Shown: one piece after another, positions 40,518-54,333 of the stretch
Numbering within the stretch: the first letter of the stretch is position 1
Layout of the letters: each line of letters begins with the position of its first letter
NCBI GenBank assembly: GCA_948099385.1
Contig: CANUEZ040000028.1
Coordinates: 4,317,501-4,381,500, forward strand
Source: Fasciola hepatica
Lineage: Eukaryota; Platyhelminthes; Trematoda; Plagiorchiida; Fasciolidae
Length of the DNA: 64,000 nucleotides
Reading direction: 5' to 3'
The notes under the pieces: generated by a model
Databases searched by the model: none
What the model was told of the DNA's origin: nothing
Seen by the model: the letters and a program-made list of their open reading frames with translations, nothing else
Translations under genes and position numbers: made by a program

Positions 40518-42616
40518 ATGACCGATTATTCACTTTGGTTATTCAGAACCGATTGTGTGGACGGCGATAGCTCAGCTGGTAGAGCATGTGCCCGGTATGC
40601 TGAGAGTCGGCCGTGTTCGATTCCACCTCGCGAAGTCAGACATTTCCATGTGAAATATCCAAGTGCATTTTCAATTACATGAGATTCAGGCTCCTCGTGC
40701 GAACAGTACATTCTGTGAAAATATATATACATATATATATTTCAATGTCCAGTGGATCACGTTCATCTGTGTGCTGTTCGTCCCATTGGGAAGTGACCGA
40801 CGAGGCTAGCTCAATGATTAGAACCACGATAGTTACTGTGTCGATCATTGGAATAGTGGTTCGCGCATGACCGATTATTCACTTTGGTTATTCAGAACCG
40901 ATTGTGTGGACGGCGATAGCTCAGCTGGTAGAGCATGTGCCCGGTATGCTGAGAGTCGGCCGTGTTCGATTCCACCTCGCGAAGTCAGACATTTCCATGT
41001 GAAATATCCAAGTGCATTTTCCATTACATGAGATTCAGGCTCCTCGTGCGAACAATACATTCTCTGAATATATATATACATATATATATTTCAATGTCCA
41101 ATGGATCACGTTCATCTGTGTGCTGTTCGTCCCATTGGGAAGTGACCGACGAGGCTAGCCCAATGATTAGAACCACGATAGTTACTGTGTCGATCATTGG
41201 AATAGTGGTTCGCGCATGACCGATTATTCACTTTGGTTATTCAGAACCGATTGTGTGGACGGCGATAGCTCAGCTGGTAGAGCATGTGCCCGGTATGCTG
41301 AGAGTCGGCCGTGTTCGATTCCACCTCGCGAAGTCAGACATTTCCATGTGAAATATCCAAGTGCATTTTCCATTACATGAGATTCAGGTTCTCGTGCGAA
41401 CAGTACATTCTGTGAATATATATATACATATATATATTTCAATGTCCAATGGATCACGTTCATCTGTGTGCTGTTCGTCCCATTGGGAAGTGACCGACGA
41501 GGCTAGCCCAATGATTAGAACCACGATAGTTACTGTGTCGATCATTGGAATAGTGGTTCGCGCATGACCGATTATTCACTTTGGTTATTCAGAACCGATT
41601 GTGTGGACGGCGATAGCTCAGCTGGTAGAGCATGTGCCCGGTATGCTGAGAGTCGGCCGTGTTCGATTCCACCTCGCGAAGTCAGACATTTCCATGTGAA
41701 ATATCCAAGTGCATTTTCCATTACATGAGATTCAGGCTCCTCGTGCGAACAATACATTCTGTGAATATATATATACATATATATATTTCAATGTCCAATG
41801 GATCACGTTCATCTGTGTGCTGTTCGTCCCATTGGGAAGTGACCGACGAGGCTAGCCCAATGATTAGAACCACGATAGTTACTGTGTCGATCATTGGAAT
41901 AGTGGTTCGCGCATGACCGATTATTCACTTTGGTTATTCAGAACCGATTGTGTGGACGGCGATAGCTCAGCTGGTAGAGCATGTGCCCGGTATGCTGAGA
42001 GTCGGCCGTGTTCGATTCCACCTCGCGAAGTCAGACATTTCCATGTGAAATATCCAAGTGCATTTTCAATTACATGAGATTCAGGCTCCTCGTGCGAACA
42101 GTACATTCTGTGAATATATATATACATATATATATTTCAATGTCCAATGGATCACGTTCATCTGTGTGCTGTTCGTCCCATTGGGAAGTGACCGACGAGG
42201 CTAGCCCAATGATTAGAACCACGATAGTTACTGTGTCGATCATTGGAATAGTGGTTCGCGCATGACCGATTATTCACTTTGGTTATTCAGAACCGATTGT
42301 GTGGACGGCGATAGCTCAGCTGGTAGAGCATGTGCCCGGTATGCTGAGAGTCGGCCGTGTTCGATTCCACCTCACGAAGTCAGACATTTCCATGTGAAAT
42401 ATCCAAGTGCATTTTCCATTACATGAGATTCAGGTTCTCGTGCGAACAATACATTCTGTGAATATATATATAATATATATATTTCAATGTCCAATGGATC
42501 ACGTTCATCTGTGTGCTGTTCGTCCCATTGGGAAGTGACCGACGAGGCTAGCCCAATGATTAGAACCACGATAGTTACTGTGTCGATCATTGGAATAGTG
42601 GTTCGCGCATGACCGA

Positions 42617-45600
42617 TTATTCACTTTGGTTATTCAGAACCGATTGTGTGGACGGCGATAGCTCAGCTGGTAGAGCATGTGCCCGGTATGCTGAGAGTCG
42701 GCCGTGTTCGATTCCACCTCGCGAAGTCAGACATTTCCATGTGAAATATCCAAGTGCATTTTCCATTACATGAGATTCAGGCTCCTCGTGCGAACAATAC
42801 ATTCTGTGAATATATATGTGTATATATATTTCAATGTCCAATGGATCACGTTCATCTGTGTGCTGTTCGTCCCATTGGGAAGTGACCGACGAGGCTAGCC
42901 CAATGATTAGAACCACGATAGTTACTGTGTCGATCATTGGAATAGTGGTTCGCGCATGACCGATTATTCACTTTGGTTATTCAGAACCGATTGTGTGGAC
43001 GGCGATAGCTCAGCTGGTAGAGCATGTGCCCGGTATGCTGAGAGTCGGCCGTGTTCGATTCCACCTCGCGAAGTCAGACATTTCCATGTGAAATATCCAA
43101 GTGCATTTTCCATTACATGAGATTCAGGTTCTCGTGCGAACAGTACATTCTGTGAATATATATATATACATATATATATTTCAATGTCCAATGGATCACG
43201 TTCATCTGTGTGCTGTTCGTCCCATTGGGAAGTGACCGACGAGGCTAGCCCAATGATTAGAACCACGATAGTTACTGTGTCGATCATTGGAATAGTGGTT
43301 CGCGCATGACCGATTATTCACTTTGGTTATTCAGAACCGATTGTGTGGACGGCGATAGCTCAGCTGGTAGAGCATGTGCCCGGTATGCTGAGAGTCGGCC
43401 GTGTTCGATTCCACCTCGCGAAGTCAGACATTTCCATGTGAAATATCCAAGTGCATTTTCCATTACATGAGATTCAGGTTCTCGTGCGAACAATACATTC
43501 TGTGAATATATATATACATATATATATTTCAATGTCCAATGGATCACGTTCATCTGTGTGCTGTTCGTCCCATTGGGAAGTGACCGACGAGGCTAGCCCA
43601 ATGATTAGAACCACGATAGTTACTGTGTCGATCATTGGAATAGTGGTTCGCGCATGACCGATTATTCACTTTGGTTATTCAGAACCGATTGTGTGGACGG
43701 CGATAGCTCAGCTGGTAGAGCATGTGCCCGGTATGCTGAGAGTCGGCCGTGTTCGATTCCACCTCACGAAGTCAGACATTTCCATGTGAAATATCCAAGT
43801 GCATTTTCCATTACATGAGATTCAGGTTCTCGTGCGAACAATACATTCTGTGAATATATATATAATATATATATTTCAATGTCCAATGGATCACGTTCAT
43901 CTGTGTGCTGTTCGTCCCATTGGGAAGTGACCGACGAGGCTAGCCCAATGATTAGAACCACGATAGTTACTGTGTCGATCATTGGAATAGTGGTTCGCGC
44001 ATGACCGATTATTCACTTTGGTTATTCAGAACCGATTGTGTGGACGGCGATAGCTCAGCTGGTAGAGCATGTGCCCGGTATGCTGAGAGTCGGCCGTGTT
44101 CGATTCCACCTCGCGAAGTCAGACATTTCCATGTGAAATATCCAAGTGCATTTTCCATTACATGAGATTCAGGCTCCTCGTGCGAACAATACATTCTGTG
44201 AATATATATATACATATATATATTTCAATGTCCAATGGATCACGTTCATCTGTGTGCTGTTCGTCCCATTGGGAAGTGACCGACGAGGCTAGCCCAATGA
44301 TTAGAACCACGATAGTTACTGTGTCGATCATTGGAATAGTGGTTCGCGCATGACCGATTATTCACTTTGGTTATTCAGAACCGATTGTGTGGACGGCGAT
44401 AGCTCAGCTGGTAGAGCATGTGCCCGGTATGCTGAGAGTCGGCCGTGTTCGATTCCACCTCGCGAAGTCAGACATTTCCATGTGAAATATCCAAGTGCAT
44501 TTTCCATTACATGAGATTCAGGTTCTCGTGCGAACAATACATTCTGTGAATATATATATACATATATATATTTCAATGTCCAATGGATCACGTTCATCTG
44601 TGTGCTGTTCGTCCCATTGGGAAGTGACCGACGAGGCTAGCCCAATGATTAGAACCACGATAGTTACTGTGTCGATCATTGGAATAGTGGTTCGCGCATG
44701 ACCGATTATTCACTTTGGTTATTCAGAACCGATTGTGTGGACGGCGATAGCTCAGCTGGTAGAGCATGTGCCCGGTATGCTGAGAGTCGGCCGTGTTCGA
44801 TTCCACCTCGCGAAGTCAGACATTTCCATGTGAAATATCCAAGTGCATTTTCCATTACATGAGATTCAGGCTCCTCGTGCGAACAATACATTCTGTGAAT
44901 ATATATGTGTATATATATTTCAATGTCCAATGGATCACGTTCATCTGTGTGCTGTTCGTCCCATTGGGAAGTGACCGACGAGGCTAGCCCAATGATTAGA
45001 ACCACGATAGTTACTGTGTCGATCATTGGAATAGTGGTTCGCGCATGACCGATTATTCACTTTGGTTATTCAGAACCGATTGTGTGGACGGCGATAGCTC
45101 AGCTGGTAGAGCATGTGCCCGGTATGCTGAGAGTCGGCCGTGTTCGATTCCACCTCGCGAAGTCAGACATTTCCATGTGAAATATCCAAGTGCATTTTCC
45201 ATTACATGAGATTCAGGTTCTCGTGCGAACAGTACATTCTGTGAATATATATATATACATATATATATTTCAATGTCCAATGGATCACGTTCATCTGTGT
45301 GCTGTTCGTCCCATTGGGAAGTGACCGACGAGGCTAGCCCAATGATTAGAACCACGATAGTTACTGTGTCGATCATTGGAATAGTGGTTCGCGCATGACC
45401 GATTATTCACTTTGGTTATTCAGAACCGATTGTGTGGACGGCGATAGCTCAGCTGGTAGAGCATGTGCCCGGTATGCTGAGAGTCGGCCGTGTTCGATTC
45501 CACCTCGCGAAGTCAGACATTTCCATGTGAAATATCCAAGTGCATTTTCCATTACATGAGATTCAGGTTCTCGTGCGAACAATACATTCTGTGAATATAT

Positions 45601-46794
45601 ATATACATATATATATTTCAATGTCCAATGGATCACGTTCATCTGTGTGCTGTTCGTCCCATTGGGAAGTGACCGACGAGGCTAGCCCAATGATTAGAAC
45701 CACGATAGTTACTGTGTCGATCATTGGAATAGTGGTTCGCGCATGACCGATTATTCACTTTGGTTATTCAGAACCGATTGTGTGGACGGCGATAGCTCAG
45801 CTGGTAGAGCATGTGCCCGGTATGCTGAGAGTCGGCCGTGTTCGATTCCACCTCGCGAAGTCAGACATTTCCATGTGAAATATCCAAGTGCATTTTCCAT
45901 TACATGAGATTCAGGTTCTCGTGCGAACAATACATTCTGTGAATATATATATAATATATATATTTCAATGTCCAATGGATCACGTTCATCTGTGTGCTGT
46001 TCGTCCCATTGGGAAGTGACCGACGAGGCTAGCCCAATGATTAGAACCACGATAGTTACTGTGTCGATCATTGGAATAGTGGTTCGCGCATGACCGATTA
46101 TTCACTTTGGTTATTCAGAACCGATTGTGTGGACGGCGATAGCTCAGCTGGTAGAGCATGTGCCCGGTATGCTGAGAGTCGGCCGTGTTCGATTCCACCT
46201 CGCGAAGTCAGACATTTCCATGTGAAATATCCAAGTGCATTTTCCATTACATGAGATTCAGGCTCCTCGTGCGAACAATACATTCTGTGAATATATATAT
46301 ACATATATATATTTCAATGTCCAATGGATCACGTTCATCTGTGTGCTGTTCGTCCCATTGGGAAGTGACCGACGAGGCTAGCCCAATGATTAGAACCACG
46401 ATAGTTACTGTGTCGATCATTGGAATAGTGGTTCGCGCATGACCGATTATTCACTTTGGTTATTCAGAACCGATTGTGTGGACGGCGATAGCTCAGCTGG
46501 TAGAGCATGTGCCCGGTATGCTGAGAGTCGGCCGTGTTCGATTCCACCTCGCGAAGTCAGACATTTCCATGTGAAATATCCAAGTGCATTTTCCATTACA
46601 TGAGATTCAGGTTCTCGTGCGAACAATACATTCTGTGAATATATATATACATATATATATTTCAATGTCCAATGGATCACGTTCATCTGTGTGCTGTTCG
46701 TCCCATTGGGAAGTGACCGACGAGGCTAGCCCAATGATTAGAACCACGATAGTTACTGTGTCGATCATTGGAATAGTGGTTCGCGCATGACCGA
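42617..46794 (+). repeat. 6-monomer higher-order repeat, two near-identical 2089-bp copies
   Basis: Copy 1 is 42617-44705 and copy 2 is 44706-46794. Both have successive monomer lengths 347, 350, 348, 347, 349, 348 and the same marker order: GTGT spacer; TTCTCG with AACAGTAC; TTCTCG; TTCTCG with TAATAT spacer; CTCCTCG with TACA spacer; TTCTCG with TACA spacer. The only difference I noticed is A at 43766 (CCTCACG) against G at 45855 (CCTCGCG). This is the most recent duplication visible in the window. Confidence 0.9.
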
Positions 46795-47491
46795 TTATTC
46801 ACTTTGGTTATTCAGAACCGATTGTGTGGACGGCGATAGCTCAGCTGGTAGAGCATGTGCCCGGTATGCTGAGAGTCGGCCGTGTTCGATTCCACCTCGC
46901 GAAGTCAGACATTTCCATGTGAAATATCCAAGTGCATTTTCCATTACATGAGATTCAGGCTCCTCGTGCGAACAATACATTCTGTGAATATATATATACA
47001 TATATATATTTCAATGTCCAATGGATCACGTTCATCTGTGTGCTGTTCGTCCCATTGGGAAGTGACCGACGAGGCTAGCCCAATGATTAGAACCACGATA
47101 GTTACTGTGTCGATCATTGGAATAGTGGTTCGCGCATGACCGATTATTCACTTTGGTTATTCAGAACCGATTGTGTGGACGGCGATAGCTCAGCTGGTAG
47201 AGCATGTGCCCGGTATGCTGAGAGTCGGCCGTGTTCGATTCCACCTCGCGAAGTCAGACATTTCCATGTGAAATATCCAAGTGCATTTTCCATTACATGA
47301 GATTCAGGTTCTCGTGCGAACAATACATTCTGTGAATATATATATACATATATATATTTCAATGTCCAATGGATCACGTTCATCTGTGTGCTGTTCGTCC
47401 CATTGGGAAGTGACCGACGAGGCTAGCCCAATGATTAGAACCACGATAGTTACTGTGTCGATCATTGGAATAGTGGTTCGCGCATGACCGA

Positions 47492-48028
47492 TTATTCACT
47501 TTGGTTATTCAGAACCGATTGTGTGGACGGCGATAGCTCAGCTGGTAGAGCATGTGCCCGGTATGCTGAGAGTCGGCCGTGTTCGATTCCACCTCGCGAA
47601 GTCAGACATTTCCATGTGAAATATCCAAGTGCATTTTCCATTACATGAGATTCAGGCTCCTCGTGCGAACAATACATTCTGTGAATATATATGTGTATAT
47701 ATATTTCAATGTCCAATGGATCACGTTCATCTGTGTGCTGTTCGTCCCATTGGGAAGTGACCGACGAGGCTAGCCCAATGATTAGAACCACGATAGTTAC
47801 TGTGTCGATCATTGGAATAGTGGTTCGCGCATGACCGATTATTCACTTTGGTTATTCAGAACCGATTGTGTGGACGGCGATAGCTCAGCTGGTAGAGCAT
47901 GTGCCCGGTATGCTGAGAGTCGGCCGTGTTCGATTCCACCTCGCGAAGTCAGACATTTCCATGTGAAATATCCAAGTGCATTTTCCATTACATGAGATTC
48001 AGGCTCCTCGTGCGAACAATACATTCTG

Positions 48029-48066
<38 letters not shown>

Positions 48067-48384
48067 GTCCAATGGATCACGTTCATCTGTGTGCTGTTCG
48101 TCCCATTGGGAAGTGACCGACGAGGCTAGCCCAATGATTAGAACCACGATAGTTACTGTGTCGATCATTGGAATAGTGGTTCGCGCATGACCGATTATTC
48201 ACTTTGATTATTCAGAACCGATTGTGTGGACGGCGATAGCTCAGCTGGTAGAGCATGTGCCCGGTATGCTGAGAGTCGGCCGTGTTCGATTCCACCTCGC
48301 GAAGTCAGACATTTCCATGTGAAATATCCAAGTGCATTTTCCATTACATGAGATTCAGGCTCCTCGTGCGAACAATACATTCTG

Positions 48385-48425
<41 letters not shown>

Positions 48426-49096
48426 CAATGTCCAATGGATCACGTTCATCTGTGTGCTGTTCGTCCCATTGGGAAGTGACCGACGAGGCTAGCCCAATGA
48501 TTAGAACCACGATAGTTACTGTGTCGATCATTGGAATAGTGGTTCGCGCATGACCGATTATTCACTTTGGTTATTCAGAACCGATTGTGTGGACGGCGAT
48601 AGCTCAGCTGGTAGAGCATGTGCCCGGTATGCTGAGAGTCGGCCGTGTTCGATTCCACCTCGCGAAGTCAGACATTTCCATGTGAAATATCCAAGTGCAT
48701 TTTCCATTACATGAGATTCAGGCTCCTCGTGCGAACAATACATTCTGTGAATATATATATACATATATATATTTCAATGTCCAATGGATCACGTTCATCT
48801 GTGTGCTGTTCGTCCCATTGGGAAGTGACCGACGAGGCTAGCCCAATGATTAGAACCACGATAGTTACTGTGTCGATCATTGGAATAGTGGTTCGCGCAT
48901 GACCGATTATTCACTTTGGTTATTCAGAACCGATTGTGTGGACGGCGATAGCTCAGCTGGTAGAGCATGTGCCCGGTATGCTGAGAGTCGGCCGTGTTCG
49001 ATTCCACCTCACGAAGTCAGACATTTCCATGTGAAATATCCAAGTGCATTTTCCATTACATGAGATTCAGGCTCCTCGTGCGAACAATACATTCTG

Positions 49097-49137
<41 letters not shown>

Positions 49138-49965
49138 CAATGTCCAATGGATCACGTTCATCTGTGTGCTGTTCGTCCCATTGGGAAGTGACCGACGAGG
49201 CTAGCCCAATGATTAGAACCACGATAGTTACTGTGTCGATCATTGGAATAGTGGTTCGCGCATGACCGATTATTCACTTTGGTTATTCAGAACCGATTGT
49301 GTGGACGGCGATAGCTCAGCTGGTAGAGCATGTGCCCGGTATGCTGAGAGTCGGCCGTGTTCGATTCCACCTCGCGAAGTCAGACATTTCCATGTGAAAT
49401 ATCCAAGTGCATTTTCCATTACATGAGATTCAGGTTCTCGTGCGAACAATACATTCTGTGAATATATATATACATATATATATTTCAATGTCCAATGGAT
49501 CACGTTCATCTGTGTGCTGTTCGTCCCATTGGGAAGTGACCGACGAGGCTAGCCCAATGATTAGAACCACGATAGTTACTGTGTCGATCATTGGAATAGT
49601 GGTTCGCGCATGACCGATTATTCACTTTGGTTATTCAGAACCGATTGTGTGGACGGCGATAGCTCAGCTGGTAGAGCATGTGCCCGGTATGCTGAGAGTC
49701 GGCCGTGTTCGATTCCACCTCGCGAAGTCAGACATTTCCATGTGAAATATCCAAGTGCATTTTCCATTACATGAGATTCAGGTTCTCGTGCGAACAATAC
49801 ATTCTGTGAATATATATATACATATATATATTTCAATGTCCAATGGATCACGTTCATCTGTGTGCTGTTCGTCCCATTGGGAAGTGACCGACGAGGCTAG
49901 CCCAATGATTAGAACCACGATAGTTACTGTGTCGATCATTGGAATAGTGGTTCGCGCATGACCGA
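47492..49965 (+). repeat. 7-monomer higher-order unit (2474 bp)
   Basis: Order of marker monomers: GTGT spacer (47492); pure TA (47839); CTTTGATTATTC with long TA (48195); TACA spacer (48558); CCTCACG with long TA (48907); TTCTCG (49270); TTCTCG (49618). The next GTGT monomer follows at 49966. The same order, with one or two monomers changed or inserted, is seen from 49966, from 59264 and from 61762 to the window end. Confidence 0.7.
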
Positions 49966-50502
49966 TTATTCACTTTGGTTATTCAGAACCGATTGTGTGG
50001 ACGGCGATAGCTCAGCTGGTAGAGCATGTGCCCGGTATGCTGAGAGTCGGCCGTGTTCGATTCCACCTCGCGAAGTCAGACATTTCCATGTGAAATATCC
50101 AAGTGCATTTTCCATTACATGAGATTCAGGCTCCTCGTGCGAACAATACATTCTGTGAATATATATGTGTATATATATTTCAATGTCCAATGGATCACGT
50201 TCATCTGTGTGCTGTTCGTCCCATTGGGAAGTGACCGACGAGGCTAGCCCAATGATTAGAACCACGATAGTTACTGTGTCGATCATTGGAATAGTGGTTC
50301 GCGCATGACCGATTATTCACTTTGGTTATTCAGAACCGATTGTGTGGACGGCGATAGCTCAGCTGGTAGAGCATGTGCCCGGTATGCTGAGAGTCGGCCG
50401 TGTTCGATTCCACCTCGCGAAGTCAGACATTTCCATGTGAAATATCCAAGTGCATTTTCCATTACATGAGATTCAGGCTCCTCGTGCGAACAATACATTC
50501 TG

Positions 50503-50533
<31 letters not shown>

Positions 50534-50857
50534 TTCAATGTCCAATGGATCACGTTCATCTGTGTGCTGTTCGTCCCATTGGGAAGTGACCGACGAGGCT
50601 AGCCCAATGATTAGAACCACGATAGTTACTGTGTCGATCATTGGAATAGTGGTTCGCGCATGACCGATTATTCACTTTGATTATTCAGAACCGATTGTGT
50701 GGACGGCGATAGCTCAGCTGGTAGAGCATGTGCCCGGTATGCTGAGAGTCGGCCGTGTTCGATTCCACCTCGCGAAGTCAGACATTTCCATGTGAAATAT
50801 CCAAGTGCATTTTCCATTACATGAGATTCAGGCTCCTCGTGCGAACAATACATTCTG

Positions 50858-50911
<54 letters not shown>

Positions 50912-51578
50912 GTCCAATGGATCACGTTCATCTGTGTGCTGTTCGTCCCATTGGGAAGTGACCGACGAGGCTAGCCCAATGATTAGAACCACGATAGTTA
51001 CTGTGTCGATCATTGGAATAGTGGTTCGCGCATGACCGATTATTCACTTTGGTTATTCAGAACCGATTGTGTGGACGGCGATAGCTCAGCTGGTAGAGCA
51101 TGTGCCCGGTATGCTGAGAGTCGGCCGTGTTCGATTCCACCTCGCGAAGTCAGACATTTCCATGTGAAATATCCAAGTGCATTTTCCATTACATGAGATT
51201 CAGGCTCCTCGTGCGAACAATACATTCTGTGAATATATATATATATATATATATTTCAATGTCCAATGGATCACGTTCATCTGTGTGCTGTTCGTCCCAT
51301 TGGGAAGTGACCGACGAGGCTAGCCCAATGATTAGAACCACGATAGTTACTGTGTCGATCATTGGAATAGTGGTTCGCGCATGACCGATTATTCACTTTG
51401 GTTATTCAGAACCGATTGTGTGGACGGCGATAGCTCAGCTGGTAGAGCATGTGCCCGGTATGCTGAGAGTCGGCCGTGTTCGATTCCACCTCGCGAAGTC
51501 AGACATTTCCATGTGAAATATCCAAGTGCATTTTCCATTACATGAGATTCAGGCTCCTCGTGCGAACAATACATTCTG

Positions 51579-51609
<31 letters not shown>

Positions 51610-51933
51610 TTCAATGTCCAATGGATCACGTTCATCTGTGTGCTGTTCGTCCCATTGGGAAGTGACCGACGAGGCTAGCCCAATGATTAGAACCACGATA
51701 GTTACTGTGTCGATCATTGGAATAGTGGTTCGCGCATGACCGATTATTCACTTTGATTATTCAGAACCGATTGTGTGGACGGCGATAGCTCAGCTGGTAG
51801 AGCATGTGCCCGGTATGCTGAGAGTCGGCCGTGTTCGATTCCACCTCGCGAAGTCAGACATTTCCATGTGAAATATCCAAGTGCATTTTCCATTACATGA
51901 GATTCAGGCTCCTCGTGCGAACAATACATTCTG

Positions 51934-51984
<51 letters not shown>

Positions 51985-53006
51985 CAATGTCCAATGGATC
52001 ACGTTCATCTGTGTGCTGTTCGTCCCATTGGGAAGTGACCGACGAGGCTAGCCCAATGATTAGAACCACGATAGTTACTGTGTCGATCATTGGAATAGTG
52101 GTTCGCGCATGACCGATTATTCACTTTGGTTATTCAGAACCGATTGTGTGGACGGCGATAGCTCAGCTGGTAGAGCATGTGCCCGGTATGCTGAGAGTCG
52201 GCCGTGTTCGATTCCACCTCGCGAAGTCAGACATTTCCATGTGAAATATCCAAGTGCATTTTCCATTACATGAGATTCAGGCTCCTCGTGCGAACAATAC
52301 ATTCTGTGAATATATATATACATATATATATTTCAATGTCCAATGGATCACGTTCATCTGTGTGCTGTTCGTCCCATTGGGAAGTGACCGACGAGGCTAG
52401 CCCAATGATTAGAACCACGATAGTTACTGTGTCGATCATTGGAATAGTGGTTCGCGCATGACCGATTATTCACTTTGGTTATTCAGAACCGATTGTGTGG
52501 ACGGCGATAGCTCAGCTGGTAGAGCATGTGCCCGGTATGCTGAGAGTCGGCCGTGTTCGATTCCACCTCACGAAGTCAGACATTTCCATGTGAAATATCC
52601 AAGTGCATTTTCCATTACATGAGATTCAGGCTCCTCGTGCGAACAATACATTCTGTGAATATATATATATATATATATATATTTCAATGTCCAATGGATC
52701 ACGTTCATCTGTGTGCTGTTCGTCCCATTGGGAAGTGACCGACGAGGCTAGCCCAATGATTAGAACCACGATAGTTACTGTGTCGATCATTGGAATAGTG
52801 GTTCGCGCATGACCGATTATTCACTTTGGTTATTCAGAACCGATTGTGTGGACGGCGATAGCTCAGCTGGTAGAGCATGTGCCCGGTATGCTGAGAGTCG
52901 GCCGTGTTCGATTCCACCTCGCGAAGTCAGACATTTCCATGTGAAATATCCAAGTGCATTTTCCATTACATGAGATTCAGGCTCCTCGTGCGAACAATAC
53001 ATTCTG

Positions 53007-53057
<51 letters not shown>

Positions 53058-53400
53058 CAATGTCCCATGGATCACGTTCATCTGTGTGCTGTTCGTCCCA
53101 TTGGGAAGTGACCGACGAGGCTAGCCCAATGATTAGAACCACGATAGTTACTGTGTCGATCATTGGAATAGTGGTTCGCGCATGACCGATTATTCACTTT
53201 GGTTATTCAGAACCGATTGTGTGGACGGCGATAGCTCAGCTGGTAGAGCATGTGCCCGGTATGCTGAGAGTCGGCCGTGTTCGATTCCACCTCACGAAGT
53301 CAGACATTTCCATGTGAAATATCCAAGTGCATTTTCCATTAAATGAGATTCAGGCTCCTCGTGCGAACAATACATTCTGTGAATATATATATATATATAA

Positions 53401-53442
<42 letters not shown>

Positions 53443-53773
53443 CAATGTCCCACGGATCACGTTCATCTGTGTGCTGTTCGTCCCATTGGGAAGTGACCGA
53501 CGAGGCTAGCCCAATGATTAGAACCACGATAGTTACTGTGTCGATCATTGGAATAGTGGTTCGCGCATGACCGATTATTCACTTTGGTTATTCAGAACCG
53601 ATTGTGTGGACGGCGATAGCTCAGCTGGTAGAGCATGTGCCCGGTATGCTGAGAGTCGGCCGTGTTCGATTCCACCTCGCGAAGTCAGACATTTCCATGT
53701 GAAATATCCAAGTGCATTTTCCATTACATGAGATTCAGGCTCCTCGTGCGAACAATACATTCTGTGAATATAT

Positions 53774-53823
<50 letters not shown>

Positions 53824-54145
53824 CAATGTCCCATGGATCACGTTCATCTGTGTGCTGTTCGTCCCATTGGGAAGTGACCGACGAGGCTAGCCCAATGATT
53901 AGAACCACGATAGTTACTGTGTCGATCATTGGAATAGTGGTTCGCGCATGACCGATTATTCACTTTGGTTATTCAGAACCGATTGTGTGGACGGCGATAG
54001 CTCAGCTGGTAGAGCATGTGCCCGGTATGCTGAGAGTCGGCCGTGTTCGATTCCACCTCACGAAGTCAGACATTTCCATGTGAAATATCCAAGTGCATTT
54101 TCCATTACATGAGATTCAGGCTCCTCGTGCGAACAATACATTCTG

Positions 54146-54205
<60 letters not shown>

Positions 54206-54333
54206 GTCCAATGGATCACGTTCATCTGTGTGCTGTTCGTCCCATTGGGAAGTGACCGACGAGGCTAGCCCAATGATTAGAACCACGATAGTTACTGTGT
54301 CGATCATTGGAATAGTGGTTCGCGCATGACCGA

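Larger units (their letters stand above)
40177..40525 (+). repeat. Reference monomer (copy 112, 349 bp)
   Basis: Chosen as a typical copy for mapping sub-elements, since it matches the majority sequence at every variable position I checked. In order: 40177-40211 leader with two TTATTCA direct repeats; 40212-40285 tRNA-like domain; 40286-40370 body with stem-loop and T4; 40371-40391 TA tract with one C; 40392-40525 first part of the conserved segment, which continues into the leader of the next monomer. Confidence 0.9.
40392..40525 (+). repeat. Conserved inter-SINE segment with inverted repeats
   Basis: From TTTCAATGTCC to the next anchor, and continuing 35 nt to the next tRNA-like domain (about 168 nt in all). 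It is as well conserved between monomers as the tRNA-like part. It contains the NheI site, three related inverted-repeat arms and two copies each of ACCGATT and TTATTCA around the anchor. No open reading frame in it has signs of coding selection. It could be the original flank of the SINE, captured in the amplification unit, or a second ancient module. Confidence 0.6.
39830..41223 (+). repeat. Segmental duplication, left copy (partner 54334-55727)
   Basis: Four monomers (347, 349, 349, 349 bp) match 54334-55727 at a constant offset of 14,504 bp. Shared rare markers are AACAGTAC, TGTGAAAATATATATACA, TGTCCAGTGG, CAATTACATG, and CATTCTCTGAAT in the next monomer. I noticed two differences: T at 40811 against C at 55315, and A at 40022 against T at 54526. 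Confidence 0.88.
40177..47838 (+). repeat. Array block 6: copies 112-133, exact higher-order repeats
   Basis: tRNA-like domains start at 40212, 40561, 40910, 41259, 41607, 41956, 42305, 42652, 42999, 43349, 43697, 44044, 44393, 44741, 45088, 45438, 45786, 46133, 46482, 46830, 47179 and 47527. All monomers are 347-350 bp, and TA tracts are short and interrupted. From here on the allele CAGGTTCTCG (one base shorter than CAGGCTCCTCG) is frequent, and only the TTACATG stem-loop allele remains. Combinations of GTGT, TACA and TAATAT spacers with AACAGTAC and CTCACG define the higher-order repeats listed separately. Confidence 0.92.

Noticed and set aside
40177..40525. Hammerhead ribozyme, as in schistosome Sm-alpha satellites
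   Set aside because: The core CTGANGA is absent from both strands of the monomer. The nearest matches are CCGACGA on the plus strand and CAGATGA on the minus strand. Each has a substitution at the essential U4 position, and no suitable stem II or GAAA partner follows. Other self-cleaving motifs were not excluded by search.
40369..40525. Target-site duplication flanking the putative SINE
   Set aside because: I compared the bases before the tRNA-like head (CCGATTGTGTGGAC) with those after the TA tract (TTTCAATGTCCAATGG) and found no convincing direct repeat. Only short TGTGTG-type matches occur.
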